A stretch of DNA of 33,340 bases. Source: Caryophanales bacterium UBA4100. Its GTDB lineage: Bacteria; Bacillota; Bacilli; Paenibacillales; UBA4045. The stretch's first letter is position 1. Every line of letters begins with the position of its first letter. Shown here piece after piece: positions 18,951-25,697 of this stretch. Under the pieces are notes generated by a model, which saw only the letters and a list, made by a program, of their open reading frames with translations, was not told the DNA's origin and did no database searches. Location of the stretch: contig DFXU01000035.1 in assembly GCA_002383285.1 (NCBI GenBank), positions 61,847 through 95,186 of the forward strand, given 5' to 3'. The translations under genes and the position numbers were made by a program.

Positions 18951-20195
18951 TTAACCTGATTTACCAAACCACTTCAACACTTTACTTACGAACATATTCT
19001 TAGAGTTGGTAAGGGACTTAATGGCCTCGCTATCCGGATTTTGCTCGATAACATCCAACACCTCAATTAATTTCTTAAGGTATAAGCGAATATTGATATT
19101 CTCTAGGCCCTCTTGCTTGAACTGCTGAACCATCCACTTCTGCAGCAATAACGGATTAATCTCTAATGTAAATTCATATGCATAGCGGTAGAGCTCCAAT
19201 ACCTTGAGGTTTAATTCCTGCATGTGCTCGGGTGTCATCTTAGATAGGATCATGACAGGCTGCCGAACATCGATTTCTCCCGTTTCGGTTGCATCATTCC
19301 CATGTCCGATTCGCTGGTACAAGGCAGGATAAGCCTGAGGCCCCTTCTCCTCATTGTCTAGCCATTCCTGCGTAGCACCGAATACGAATAAACAATGGTT
19401 AAGCTCATCATTAAAGCAATTATCTACGATATATCTTAAATTCTGATAAGCTGTCATTCGAATATCAGAGCGTTCACTCATTATGATCTCTAGCTCATCA
19501 ACAAGGATAACTAAGCCGCTATAGCCTAATAAGTTAATGAGCTTCACGAATGCTTTTAGAAAATGTATGGCGTTATCATTGTCAATGTGACCGACGACCT
19601 CAAAGCTCTTCTTCACCGAGGATGGGATATTCTGTTCGCCCGTCAACCAAGATGCAACAGCGTCCGACATCGTTGGGTCACCTTGAATACGTGCACGTAT
19701 GTAGAATAAGAGTGCTCTTGAGAAGGACAGATTATATTGGTTTAAGGTCGAGATAACCGTCTGAATAGCTTCAGCAGAGTTACCTTCACCTTCAGCTGAT
19801 TTGCTCTTAAGGGTGTCGATCCATTTGTTGAATAATTCTTGGAAATTCGTCCCCTGATGCTCAGATTCATTCGTTGTAAGACTATGCATAATCTGATAAT
19901 AAAGGGTTTGAAAGTTAGTTATGCGTGCTCCCTTTTCCATCTGGAACTTCGCTACAACAAAGTTATTATTCCATGCTCTCTCCTGAATTTCGCGCAGCAT
20001 AAAACTCTTGCCGCTCCCATATTCACCAACAATAAACTTGCTCATCCCATGCCCAAACGTAACATAAGTAAGATTCTGCTCTAGCTCCTCCAGCTCTTTC
20101 TCTCGTCCAATACGAAAGGATGAAATATTCTCTGGAACAACCCCGTTCTTAAGTGCAAGTAATATAACTTTAACTTGATCTCGACTCTGATCCAA
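18951..20195 (-). CDS. orphan BREX-type ATP-binding protein (BrxC/BrxD, DUF2791-like)
   Basis: A cytoplasmic P-loop ATPase of 414 residues. Seen: RIGREKELEELEQNL at about 28-42, Walker A GEYGSGKS at 57-64, Walker B LVILVDELE at 228-236, sensor-like FVFGATQEWL at about 270-279, then a helical C-terminal region. The GREKE start, GEYGSGKS and VDELE are typical of the BrxC/BrxD ATPase family found in BREX phage-defence loci; BrxD occurs in type 2 BREX. No PglZ, PglX, methylase, Lon or helicase gene lies nearby. Neighbours are a carboxylesterase and a PBP. The start is taken as TTG at 20195, with GGGAG about ten bases ahead; the two adjacent ATGs are in another frame. A 9-bp dyad precedes it. Function in this organism is unknown. 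Confidence 0.78.
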   Translation of the reverse strand: MDQSRDQVKVILLALKNGVVPENISSFRIGREKELEELEQNLTYVTFGHGMSKFIVGEYGSGKSFMLREIQERAWNNNFVVAKFQMEKGARITNFQTLYYQIMHSLTTNESEHQGTNFQELFNKWIDTLKSKSAEGEGNSAEAIQTVISTLNQYNLSFSRALLFYIRARIQGDPTMSDAVASWLTGEQNIPSSVKKSFEVVGHIDNDNAIHFLKAFVKLINLLGYSGLVILVDELEIIMSERSDIRMTAYQNLRYIVDNCFNDELNHCLFVFGATQEWLDNEEKGPQAYPALYQRIGHGNDATETGEIDVRQPVMILSKMTPEHMQELNLKVLELYRYAYEFTLEINPLLLQKWMVQQFKQEGLENINIRLYLKKLIEVLDVIEQNPDSEAIKSLTNSKNMFVSKVLKWFGKSG

Positions 20196-20214
20196 TACAT
20201 CATCTCTCCCGTAT

Positions 20215-20243
20215 GAATAAAGTTTTATGTAACGACTTTATTC
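20215..20243. promoter_or_regulatory. 9-bp perfect dyad upstream of the ATPase gene
   Basis: GAATAAAGT (20215-20223) and ACTTTATTC (20235-20243) form a perfect 9-bp inverted repeat with an 11-base centre, ending about 20 bases before the TTG start and just ahead of the ribosome site. There is no T-tract, so it is not a terminator for the esterase gene. It could be an operator or an AU-rich mRNA hairpin that affects translation. Confidence 0.45.
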
Positions 20244-20283
20244 GACAAGAAAGGCGCTATTCCCTTCAATATTCAGACAATAA

Positions 20284-20892
20284 TTATGAATATTGCTCCC
20301 CATACCATACTTTTGCCTGCTCAACTTCTTCCATAGACAACTGATGGCCGCCTTCGATCCAATATTCGGTCACCTTAGCACCCGCAATATGCAAATGCTC
20401 AATTAAATCCTTCGTTTGGGAAGGATGAATGAGAGAATCTCGCATACCAGCCCCGATGAAGATAGGGACACCGCTTAAGTCTGGTAGAGTTACACCAGAG
20501 CGAGGTGTCATGGCATGGAATAATATAGCTCCAGCCAAAGAATGGAGATGATGAAATAATAAGCTTGCAGCCATATTAGCGCCATTCGAATATCCAATTG
20601 CTACAACTCGATTCCGATCAAATCCATATTGTTGAGCGCATTCGGTTATGAATCCACGTAATTCCTGAGTTCGTATAATCAGGTCTTCCTCGTCGAATAC
20701 ACCCTCTGCTAACCTGCGGAAGAAACGTGGCATGCCATTCTCAAGAACGTTACCTTTTACCCCAAGTACTGATGCTTGAGGGGCTATGATTTCTGCTAAA
20801 GGCAATAAATCGTGCTCATTCCCCCCCGTACCATGAAGTAGAAGTAAGGTTGGAGCACTCTTCGATTGTCCTTGAATGAATATGTGTTTCAT
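20284..20892 (-). CDS. mhqD: carboxylesterase/phospholipase family hydrolase, MhqD type
   Basis: Small cytoplasmic alpha/beta hydrolase of 202 residues. Seen: oxyanion region LLHGTGGNE at about 18-26, nucleophile Ser102 in GYSNG, acid Asp152 in GMRDSLI and His183 in EGGHQL, i.e. a full triad with normal family length. GAGGAG lies five bases ahead of the ATG. It follows the ring-cleaving dioxygenase gene by 64 bases on the same strand. In Bacillus subtilis the pair mhqE-mhqD encodes the same two activities and responds to hydroquinones, so the symbol is by family and synteny. The substrate is unknown. Confidence 0.85.
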   Translation of the reverse strand: MKHIFIQGQSKSAPTLLLLHGTGGNEHDLLPLAEIIAPQASVLGVKGNVLENGMPRFFRRLAEGVFDEEDLIIRTQELRGFITECAQQYGFDRNRVVAIGYSNGANMAASLLFHHLHSLAGAILFHAMTPRSGVTLPDLSGVPIFIGAGMRDSLIHPSQTKDLIEHLHIAGAKVTEYWIEGGHQLSMEEVEQAKVWYGEQYS

Positions 20893-20956
20893 ATGGACTC
20901 CTCAAAAGTTTATGATAGTTACGCTAAATATTCACTTCTAATACATTAGTGCATGT

Positions 20957-21955
20957 TTACTTGGTTTCTAAGGGCTCAAGTCCTGCTTCAATCGAGGCTC
21001 GTCTGCCCTCTAGAAACGGAGGTAATGCTAGCTTCTCACCTAGATGCTCGAATTCCTCATCGCCCATAAAGCCAGGTCCATCTGTAGCAAGCTCGAATAG
21101 GATACCATTAGGCTCCCTAAAGTATAAGGAGCGGAAGTAATAACGTTCAACAAATCCTGAATTCGGCAATCCACTCTCAGTGATGTGGCTCACCCATTTA
21201 TTAAGCTCATCCTCGTTCTCCACTCGGAACGCTACGTGATGGACGCTTCCGCTTCCCTGCCGCTCACGTGGAAGATCCTTGCGTTCTACAAGATGAATCT
21301 CAGCACCAGTTCCACCTTCACCTGTTTCAAAAATCCGGATTGGACTTTGACCTGAATGATTTGAAGGAAAGCCGATCTTCTCACGGTAGCCCATGACTTC
21401 TGTAAGTACTCTAGCCGTCAGCTCTGAACGAGATACAGTCAATGTAACAGGACCCAAGCCAACAATTGCATGCTCGATTGGTACTGGACTCTTCTCCCAA
21501 GGTTTGCCGCCGGCTACACCTACATTATGCTCGTCAGATACAAGTGCCAGCCTTTGACCTTCCTCATCGCGGAATGCTATTACCGATCGACCTGTATCAA
21601 GTGAGATGTCATCATGGTCCACACCTAGCTGCTCAAATCGTTGCTTCCAATATTGTATGGATTTATCATTCGGCACTCGTAATGAGGTTGTTGATATACT
21701 ATTTGTTCCAAACTGCGTAGGTCCAGCAGTAGGAAATTCGAAGAAGGTTAAATCCGTACCTGGGTTACCCTTCTCATCAGCATAGAATAGATGGTAAACA
21801 GAGGTATCATCCTGATTCACAGTTTTCTTCACAAGTCGAAGACCGAGTACCCTCGTATAAAACTGATAATTAAGCTTGCCATTATTCGTGATGGCAGACA
21901 CATGATGCTGCCCTTTTAATGCTTGGGGTTTCATATCATCTACCCGCCATTTCAT
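20957..21955 (-). CDS. mhqE: ring-cleaving dioxygenase with two VOC domains, MhqE/MhqO type
   Basis: Predicted metal-dependent extradiol-type dioxygenase of 332 residues (LinE/MhqO family) that opens hydroquinone or catechol rings. Seen: two glyoxalase-fold halves, the first starting LKGQHHVSAITN at about 13-24, the second holding GSVHHVAFRVE near 220-230 and ILFELATDGPGF near 280-290. The His residues of the two HHV motifs and the Glu of FELATD are the expected metal ligands. The start may be ATG 21955, ten bases after the preceding stop, or the ATG seven codons later at 21934. Neither has a strong ribosome site, so coupling to the FAD gene is likely. Placed in an operon with the esterase. 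Confidence 0.88.
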   Translation of the reverse strand: MKWRVDDMKPQALKGQHHVSAITNNGKLNYQFYTRVLGLRLVKKTVNQDDTSVYHLFYADEKGNPGTDLTFFEFPTAGPTQFGTNSISTTSLRVPNDKSIQYWKQRFEQLGVDHDDISLDTGRSVIAFRDEEGQRLALVSDEHNVGVAGGKPWEKSPVPIEHAIVGLGPVTLTVSRSELTARVLTEVMGYREKIGFPSNHSGQSPIRIFETGEGGTGAEIHLVERKDLPRERQGSGSVHHVAFRVENEDELNKWVSHITESGLPNSGFVERYYFRSLYFREPNGILFELATDGPGFMGDEEFEHLGEKLALPPFLEGRRASIEAGLEPLETK

Positions 21956-21965
21956 ATTGAATTAA

Positions 21966-22526
21966 TTACTTCATGACATCATGATCTACATATCTCTCGC
22001 CATTCAACTCGCTAATGATATTAATCGCAACCCTTGCACCATCACCTGCGGTTATGATCGTATGCATGCTTGCTCCTGCTATTGTTCCTGCTGCCCATAT
22101 ACCTGGTATTGAGGTTTTCCCAGCATTATCAACAGCTATAATTGTTTTGATTCTTGGTTCTGTACCTGGTTTAATCTCTAGTCCTATAGTCTCCGCAAGG
22201 TCTGCGAATAATCCGGTTGCAATAATGACTTGCTGTGCTTCATATTGATTATCTTCTGTAGAAATTACAAAGCCATGATCCTCTTTAACAATGTTCTTCA
22301 CTGATGCCTCAACAATTGTTGTACCAAACTTTTCTGCTTGCTTCTTACCAATATCAACAAGATCAGGTCCAGTTATCTCCATTACACCATAATGGTTTTC
22401 TAGCCAAGCTCGTTTAGTAACGCTTTGATTACTATCTAGCATTAGTGTTTTTTTACCTGATTTGGCTGCGAATAGTGCCGCGCTTGCACCTGTTGGTCCT
22501 GCTCCGATTATTGCTATTTCATACAT
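21966..22526 (-). CDS. short FAD-dependent oxidoreductase, thioredoxin-reductase-like, cysteine-free
   Basis: A 186-residue flavoprotein, first gene of the electrophile-stress operon. Seen: dinucleotide-binding GAGPTG at 8-13 with a following acidic residue at the end of strand 2 (LDS), ATG motif IIATG at 101-105 and the second FAD site GIWAAGTIAGASMH at 142-155. It is much shorter than thioredoxin reductase (about 310-320 residues), lacks the NADPH domain and contains no cysteine at all, so it cannot do disulfide chemistry. AAGGAG precedes the ATG. A promoter with an overlapping dyad lies upstream. It may be a quinone or nitro-compound reductase; the exact reaction is not predictable. Confidence 0.8.
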   Translation of the reverse strand: MYEIAIIGAGPTGASAALFAAKSGKKTLMLDSNQSVTKRAWLENHYGVMEITGPDLVDIGKKQAEKFGTTIVEASVKNIVKEDHGFVISTEDNQYEAQQVIIATGLFADLAETIGLEIKPGTEPRIKTIIAVDNAGKTSIPGIWAAGTIAGASMHTIITAGDGARVAINIISELNGERYVDHDVMK

Positions 22527-22576
22527 CGTTAATCCAGCTCCTTTTTAAATAGGCATATTAATAACTTATTTATATC

Positions 22577-22590
22577 TACTTACATAAGTA
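22577..22590. promoter_or_regulatory. YodB/HxlR-type operator candidate overlapping the -10
   Basis: TACTTACATAAGTA is a dyad with 6-bp arms, with the outer TACT-N6-AGTA form known for the YodB/CatR boxes of Bacillus (consensus TACTWTTTGWAGTA). It covers part of the -10 and the expected start site, as a repressor site should. The genes it would control have quinone-detoxification relatives. The cognate repressor is not in the window. Confidence 0.55.
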
Positions 22591-22615
22591 TAGCAGATAA
22601 TTTCCTCGGTTACAA
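22587..22615 (-). promoter_or_regulatory. sigma-A promoter of the FAD-dioxygenase-esterase operon
   Basis: Minus strand TTGTAA (22610-22615), exactly 17 bases, then TATACT (22587-22592). Transcription should start near 22580, about 55 bases before the ATG. The -10 overlaps the dyad at 22577-22590. Confidence 0.75.
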
Positions 22616-22624
22616 GTTTACAGC

Positions 22625-23209
22625 TCAAACAAATGCCGCATGGTAACATCGTCGGCACACAGGCTTATATTCGTCATTGCCACCTATCTGAATTTGTACA
22701 CCTTCATTGACGGGAGCACCCTCACTAAACCGAATAACCATCGTTGCTTTGCGATCACAATACCAGCAGATGGTTTTGATTTCTTCGATCTTGTCAGCAT
22801 AGATAAGTAAATTGTAGCTTCCTTCGAATAATTTATTCTGAAAGTCATTTTTCAGACCGAATGCCATAACTGGAATATTCAGTTCATCAACAATCTGTGT
22901 AAGCTCTAATACTTGCTGCCGCTTCAGGAATTGTGCTTCATCAATTAGAATGCAGTATATCCGTTTCTTATGCGAGATGGATTGTAGAGATATCACACTC
23001 TCATACAAATTTGTGTGTTCGTCTACAGGAATTGCAGGTCTCGTCATACCAACACGAGACCCGATTTCCTTTACAGCACTTCTAGTATCTATCGCTGGAG
23101 AGAAGATAATAACTGGCTTCTCTTGTTCCTCATAATTATGCGCTACCTTTATGATTTCGAAAGATTTACCACTATTCATTGTTCCATACTTATAATAGAG
23201 CTGCGCCAC
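22625..23209 (-). CDS. tdk: thymidine kinase
   Basis: Cytosolic type II thymidine kinase of 194 residues, phosphorylating thymidine to dTMP in salvage. Seen: P-loop GTMNSGKS at 9-16, catalytic Glu91 in LIDEAQFL, lasso region, and a zinc site from CWYC (148, 151) and CRRC (185, 188). The MAQLYYKYGTMNSGKS beginning resembles the Lactobacillales and enterobacterial type rather than the Bacillus subtilis protein. The start codon is GTG at 23209, with AGGAGG eight bases ahead. It follows the epimerase gene by 61 bases and may be co-transcribed. A three-codon reading frame with its own strong ribosome site lies just upstream. Confidence 0.95.
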   Translation of the reverse strand: MAQLYYKYGTMNSGKSFEIIKVAHNYEEQEKPVIIFSPAIDTRSAVKEIGSRVGMTRPAIPVDEHTNLYESVISLQSISHKKRIYCILIDEAQFLKRQQVLELTQIVDELNIPVMAFGLKNDFQNKLFEGSYNLLIYADKIEEIKTICWYCDRKATMVIRFSEGAPVNEGVQIQIGGNDEYKPVCRRCYHAAFV

Positions 23210-23224
23210 TTCGATGACCTCCTG

Positions 23225-23236
23225 TTATTGATTCAT
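23225..23236 (-). other. possible leader minigene (three codons plus stop) before tdk
   Basis: ATG AAT CAA TAA on the minus strand, preceded by GGAGGAAGG (plus 23242-23250) at a proper distance. The stop lies 15 bases ahead of the thymidine kinase GTG. It could be a chance frame or a coupling element that delivers ribosomes to the GTG start. Confidence 0.25.
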
Positions 23237-23270
23237 GTTCACCTTCCTCCAATATACCTTATTTAACCTT

Positions 23271-24272
23271 CTATGCTAAGCCTTTTTCATATGCTGCTAT
23301 AATACCATCCATCTGTGAGTTCCATCCCTCATCAATCATACACTTGTGTGGATTAGCCTCAAACCAAGCTATCGTCTGCTTCATACCAGCAGAGAACGGG
23401 ACAGTAGCGACATAATCCGGTACGAACCTCTTGATCTTACTATTGTCGAATACACCACTTACCGCTTTGTCACCCAGTAGACCGCCCTCATCCTCTGGCG
23501 ATTTAGCAATAATAAAATCGGAAGGGATATGAATCAGATTTGGCTCTACTCCGGCTGCTCGACCAATAAATTGATATATTTGATTCCAAGTTAATACTTC
23601 ATCAGACGTAATATGGAAGGCATTCCCGATCGCTAATGGATTATCCAATAAACCAACAAAGCCTTTGGCAAAATCAGTATTATGCGTCATCGTCCATATC
23701 GATGCTCCATCTCCATGAACAATGATCTTCTTCCCCTTGCGCATTCGATCAACTAACGACCATGGGTTCTGCCAGCTGTTCATAGCTGCTGGAATCATCT
23801 TGTTCCCATATGTGAAGGACGGTCTGATGATCGTGATTGGAAAATCACTATTTCGGTAAGCATCCATTAACAATTCTTCACAAGCAATCTTATCCCGTGA
23901 ATACTGCCAGAATGGGTTATATAGCGGTGTGGATTCTGTAATTATGTAGTGTGTAGGTGGCTTCTGATATGCGGATGCTGAGCTTATGAATATATATTGT
24001 TTCGTCTTTCCCTGGAATATATCCAAATCCACCTTCACTTGCTCTGGCGTATATGCTACCCAATCCACTACAACATCAAATTGATAATCCTTTAATGTTT
24101 CCTTCGTTGTTATTACATCTCGAATGTCACCGGTAATGACATGCGCGCCTTGTGGAATAGCGTCTGTTCGTTGACCTCTATTAAATAGATAAAGCTCAAT
24201 ACCCTTTTCTACCACTAGCTTCGATACAGCTTCACTAATTAGACCCGTTCCACCAATAAATAATACCTTCAT
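23271..24272 (-). CDS. NAD-dependent epimerase/dehydratase-like protein (extended SDR)
   Basis: Cytosolic Rossmann-fold protein of 333 residues. Seen from ATG 24272: GGTGLIS at 7-13 (TGxxGxx-type nucleotide site), Asp in GDIRD at about 48-52, SSASAY at 97-102 and the catalytic-type Tyr124-SRD-Lys128. The C-terminal part resembles atypical SDRs such as the CSP41-like family, so sugar epimerase activity is not certain. The frame extends four codons to a GTG at 24284; the ATG start gives the normal family beginning MKVLFIGGTG. A divergent promoter region with the palindrome AACACGTGTT lies upstream. Its substrate is unknown. Confidence 0.85.
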   Translation of the reverse strand: MKVLFIGGTGLISEAVSKLVVEKGIELYLFNRGQRTDAIPQGAHVITGDIRDVITTKETLKDYQFDVVVDWVAYTPEQVKVDLDIFQGKTKQYIFISSASAYQKPPTHYIITESTPLYNPFWQYSRDKIACEELLMDAYRNSDFPITIIRPSFTYGNKMIPAAMNSWQNPWSLVDRMRKGKKIIVHGDGASIWTMTHNTDFAKGFVGLLDNPLAIGNAFHITSDEVLTWNQIYQFIGRAAGVEPNLIHIPSDFIIAKSPEDEGGLLGDKAVSGVFDNSKIKRFVPDYVATVPFSAGMKQTIAWFEANPHKCMIDEGWNSQMDGIIAAYEKGLA

Positions 24273-24300
24273 AAACCTCAACACTCCCTAAAGTTAATTA

Positions 24301-24328
24301 TTGAACACGTGTTAAATTCTAGTATAAT
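24301..24328 (+). promoter_or_regulatory. promoter facing the small membrane protein gene
   Basis: TTGAAC (24301-24306), 16 bases, TATAAT (24323-24328). It overlaps the minus-strand promoter, so the two would compete for polymerase. The palindrome at 24304-24313 overlaps its -35 and spacer. The leader to the ATG at 24437 would be about 100 bases. Confidence 0.5.
24304..24313. promoter_or_regulatory. palindrome AACACGTGTT, copy 1
   Basis: Perfect 10-bp palindrome with a central CG, placed inside the overlapping divergent promoters of the epimerase-like gene and the small membrane protein gene. The same ten bases recur at 30604-30613 in the promoter of the SDR gene. A candidate operator; LacI-family operators usually have a central CG. 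Confidence 0.45.
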
Positions 24329-24349
24329 GAACATATTCTCTATGAACAA
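24321..24349 (-). promoter_or_regulatory. promoter of the epimerase-like gene
   Basis: Minus strand TTGTTC (24344-24349), 17 bases, TATACT (24321-24326). It shares its -10 bases with the TATAAT of the opposing plus-strand promoter. Confidence 0.5.
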
Positions 24350-24436
24350 GAGCTCAAACCATAGTTAGTAAGTTACCTTGAGTATAGGAGTGAGTTAGGT
24401 TACACTGATTAGTATGAACAATTAGGAGGGTTTATT

Positions 24437-24631
24437 ATGCGTAGATATAACTTCATTCGACCTTTATGGATTCTGGCTATTGCCTATCTTACGAACATAT
24501 TCGTTACCAATATATGTCGTGTTCTTGGTAGCTCCGAGGAGACAGCTGGGAATATAGGCTTCCTCTCTATGGTCATTGCAGCGATCATTACATTTAGTAT
24601 ATTGAATAAAAAAAGAAAGAAATTCAAATAA
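24437..24631 (+). CDS. small membrane protein of unknown function
   Basis: A 64-residue protein with a strong AGGAGG ribosome site ahead of ATG 24437. Seen: short basic N-terminus, hydrophobic segment at about 8-27, a polar stretch with SSEE, a second hydrophobic segment at about 38-56 and a very basic tail KKRKKFK. The topology suggests two membrane passes with both ends in the cytoplasm. No family recognised. It converges on the HPr kinase gene with a 28-base gap and no obvious terminator between them. Confidence 0.7.
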   Translation: MRRYNFIRPLWILAIAYLTNIFVTNICRVLGSSEETAGNIGFLSMVIAAIITFSILNKKRKKFK

Positions 24632-24659
24632 TTGTATATCTGAATTTCTACATAAGTAA

Positions 24660-25574
24660 TTACTCTGTATGAGATTGCAAGCGTTGCATAAAATCTTCCA
24701 TAGCACTATAGCCCTGCTGACGCAAATACCAATTGTTAGCAGCCGCCTCTATTAATCCAGCGACATCCCGACCAGGTTGAAGCTGGATTTCAATGTGTGG
24801 TATAGGCACTTCCAAATAATTGACGAATTTAGGCTCAAGCTCCAAATCATTGTTCAATGCCTGATCCTGCCACTTCGTAAGCTCGATATCTAGCACTAAA
24901 CGAGTTTCGTCCTGGAAGGCGCTTCTGCCATAAAGCCGTGAAACATTAATCAAACCAACACTTCTTAGAGCAATGAATTCTTTCGTCTTCTCATCATGAG
25001 TAGCAAGAATGGTTTCTGGATTGATCTTCTTTAGCACAATGACATCATCTGCAACAAGCCGATGACCACGCTGTATTAATGTGTGAGCGGTTTCACTCTT
25101 ACCTACACCTGATTTCCCACGAATAATAACCCCGATACCCGAGACATTAACACAAACCCCATGTATGGTAATTTCAGGCGCCAGAGCCTTACCCAAGAAT
25201 GCATCTACCAAGTCTAAGAATTTGGTTGTTGCAACAGATGTGCGCAATAATGGAATTTGTTCCTCCTCACAATATTTCCTTAAGTATTTAAGTCCCTCCT
25301 GATTGGATGTCACGATAAAGCACGGAGGATGATATTTGACCACATTACCAATTCGAAGATTCCGCTCCTCTTCACTCAGCGAATGTAAATAATTGATTTC
25401 TTTCTTTCCTAGAATTTGGATTTGTTCCATAGGAAAAAAATCGAAATATCCAACAAACTCTAACCCAGGTCGATGGACTCTTGATTTAATAAGATTACGG
25501 CCTGTGTACGAAGATCCAGCTAGTATTTCTAATCCAAAACGTTTAATTAAATGCTCTACTGTAATCATTCTCAT
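24660..25574 (-). CDS. hprK: HPr kinase/phosphorylase paralogue
   Basis: Protein of 304 residues of the HprK family, which phosphorylates Ser46 of HPr in carbon catabolite control. Seen (ATG numbering): RPGLEFVGYFDFFP at about 35-48, conserved His138 in IHGVCV, Walker A GKSGVGKS at 153-160, RLVADD at 172-177 and QPGRDVAGLIEAAANN at about 266-281. The family signature, normally EIRGxGIINV, reads ALRSVGLINV here, so its conserved Glu (position 202) is Ala and Gly is Ser. The usual neighbours lgt and ppaX are absent. It is probably a second, diverged copy, possibly with altered kinase/phosphorylase balance. The start is ATG 25574, preceded by AAAGGGAG; a frame extension of seven codons contains this site. 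A recognised paralogue name is not available. Confidence 0.85.
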   Translation of the reverse strand: MRMITVEHLIKRFGLEILAGSSYTGRNLIKSRVHRPGLEFVGYFDFFPMEQIQILGKKEINYLHSLSEEERNLRIGNVVKYHPPCFIVTSNQEGLKYLRKYCEEEQIPLLRTSVATTKFLDLVDAFLGKALAPEITIHGVCVNVSGIGVIIRGKSGVGKSETAHTLIQRGHRLVADDVIVLKKINPETILATHDEKTKEFIALRSVGLINVSRLYGRSAFQDETRLVLDIELTKWQDQALNNDLELEPKFVNYLEVPIPHIEIQLQPGRDVAGLIEAAANNWYLRQQGYSAMEDFMQRLQSHTE

Positions 25575-25697
25575 TACACTTCTCCCTTTCTTCATGTTGT
25601 CGAACTAACAACTTAATCTATATTAGACATAACCCGTCCCTCTGTTACGTACAACTAGAATATAGCGTATCCTATTGGAGCAAAGGGGAGATTCGGG

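Noticed and set aside
24674..24687. TGCAAGCGTTGCA palindrome
   Set aside because: It is in the last codons of the HPr kinase gene and deviates from the catabolite-response consensus at the ends; likely chance.
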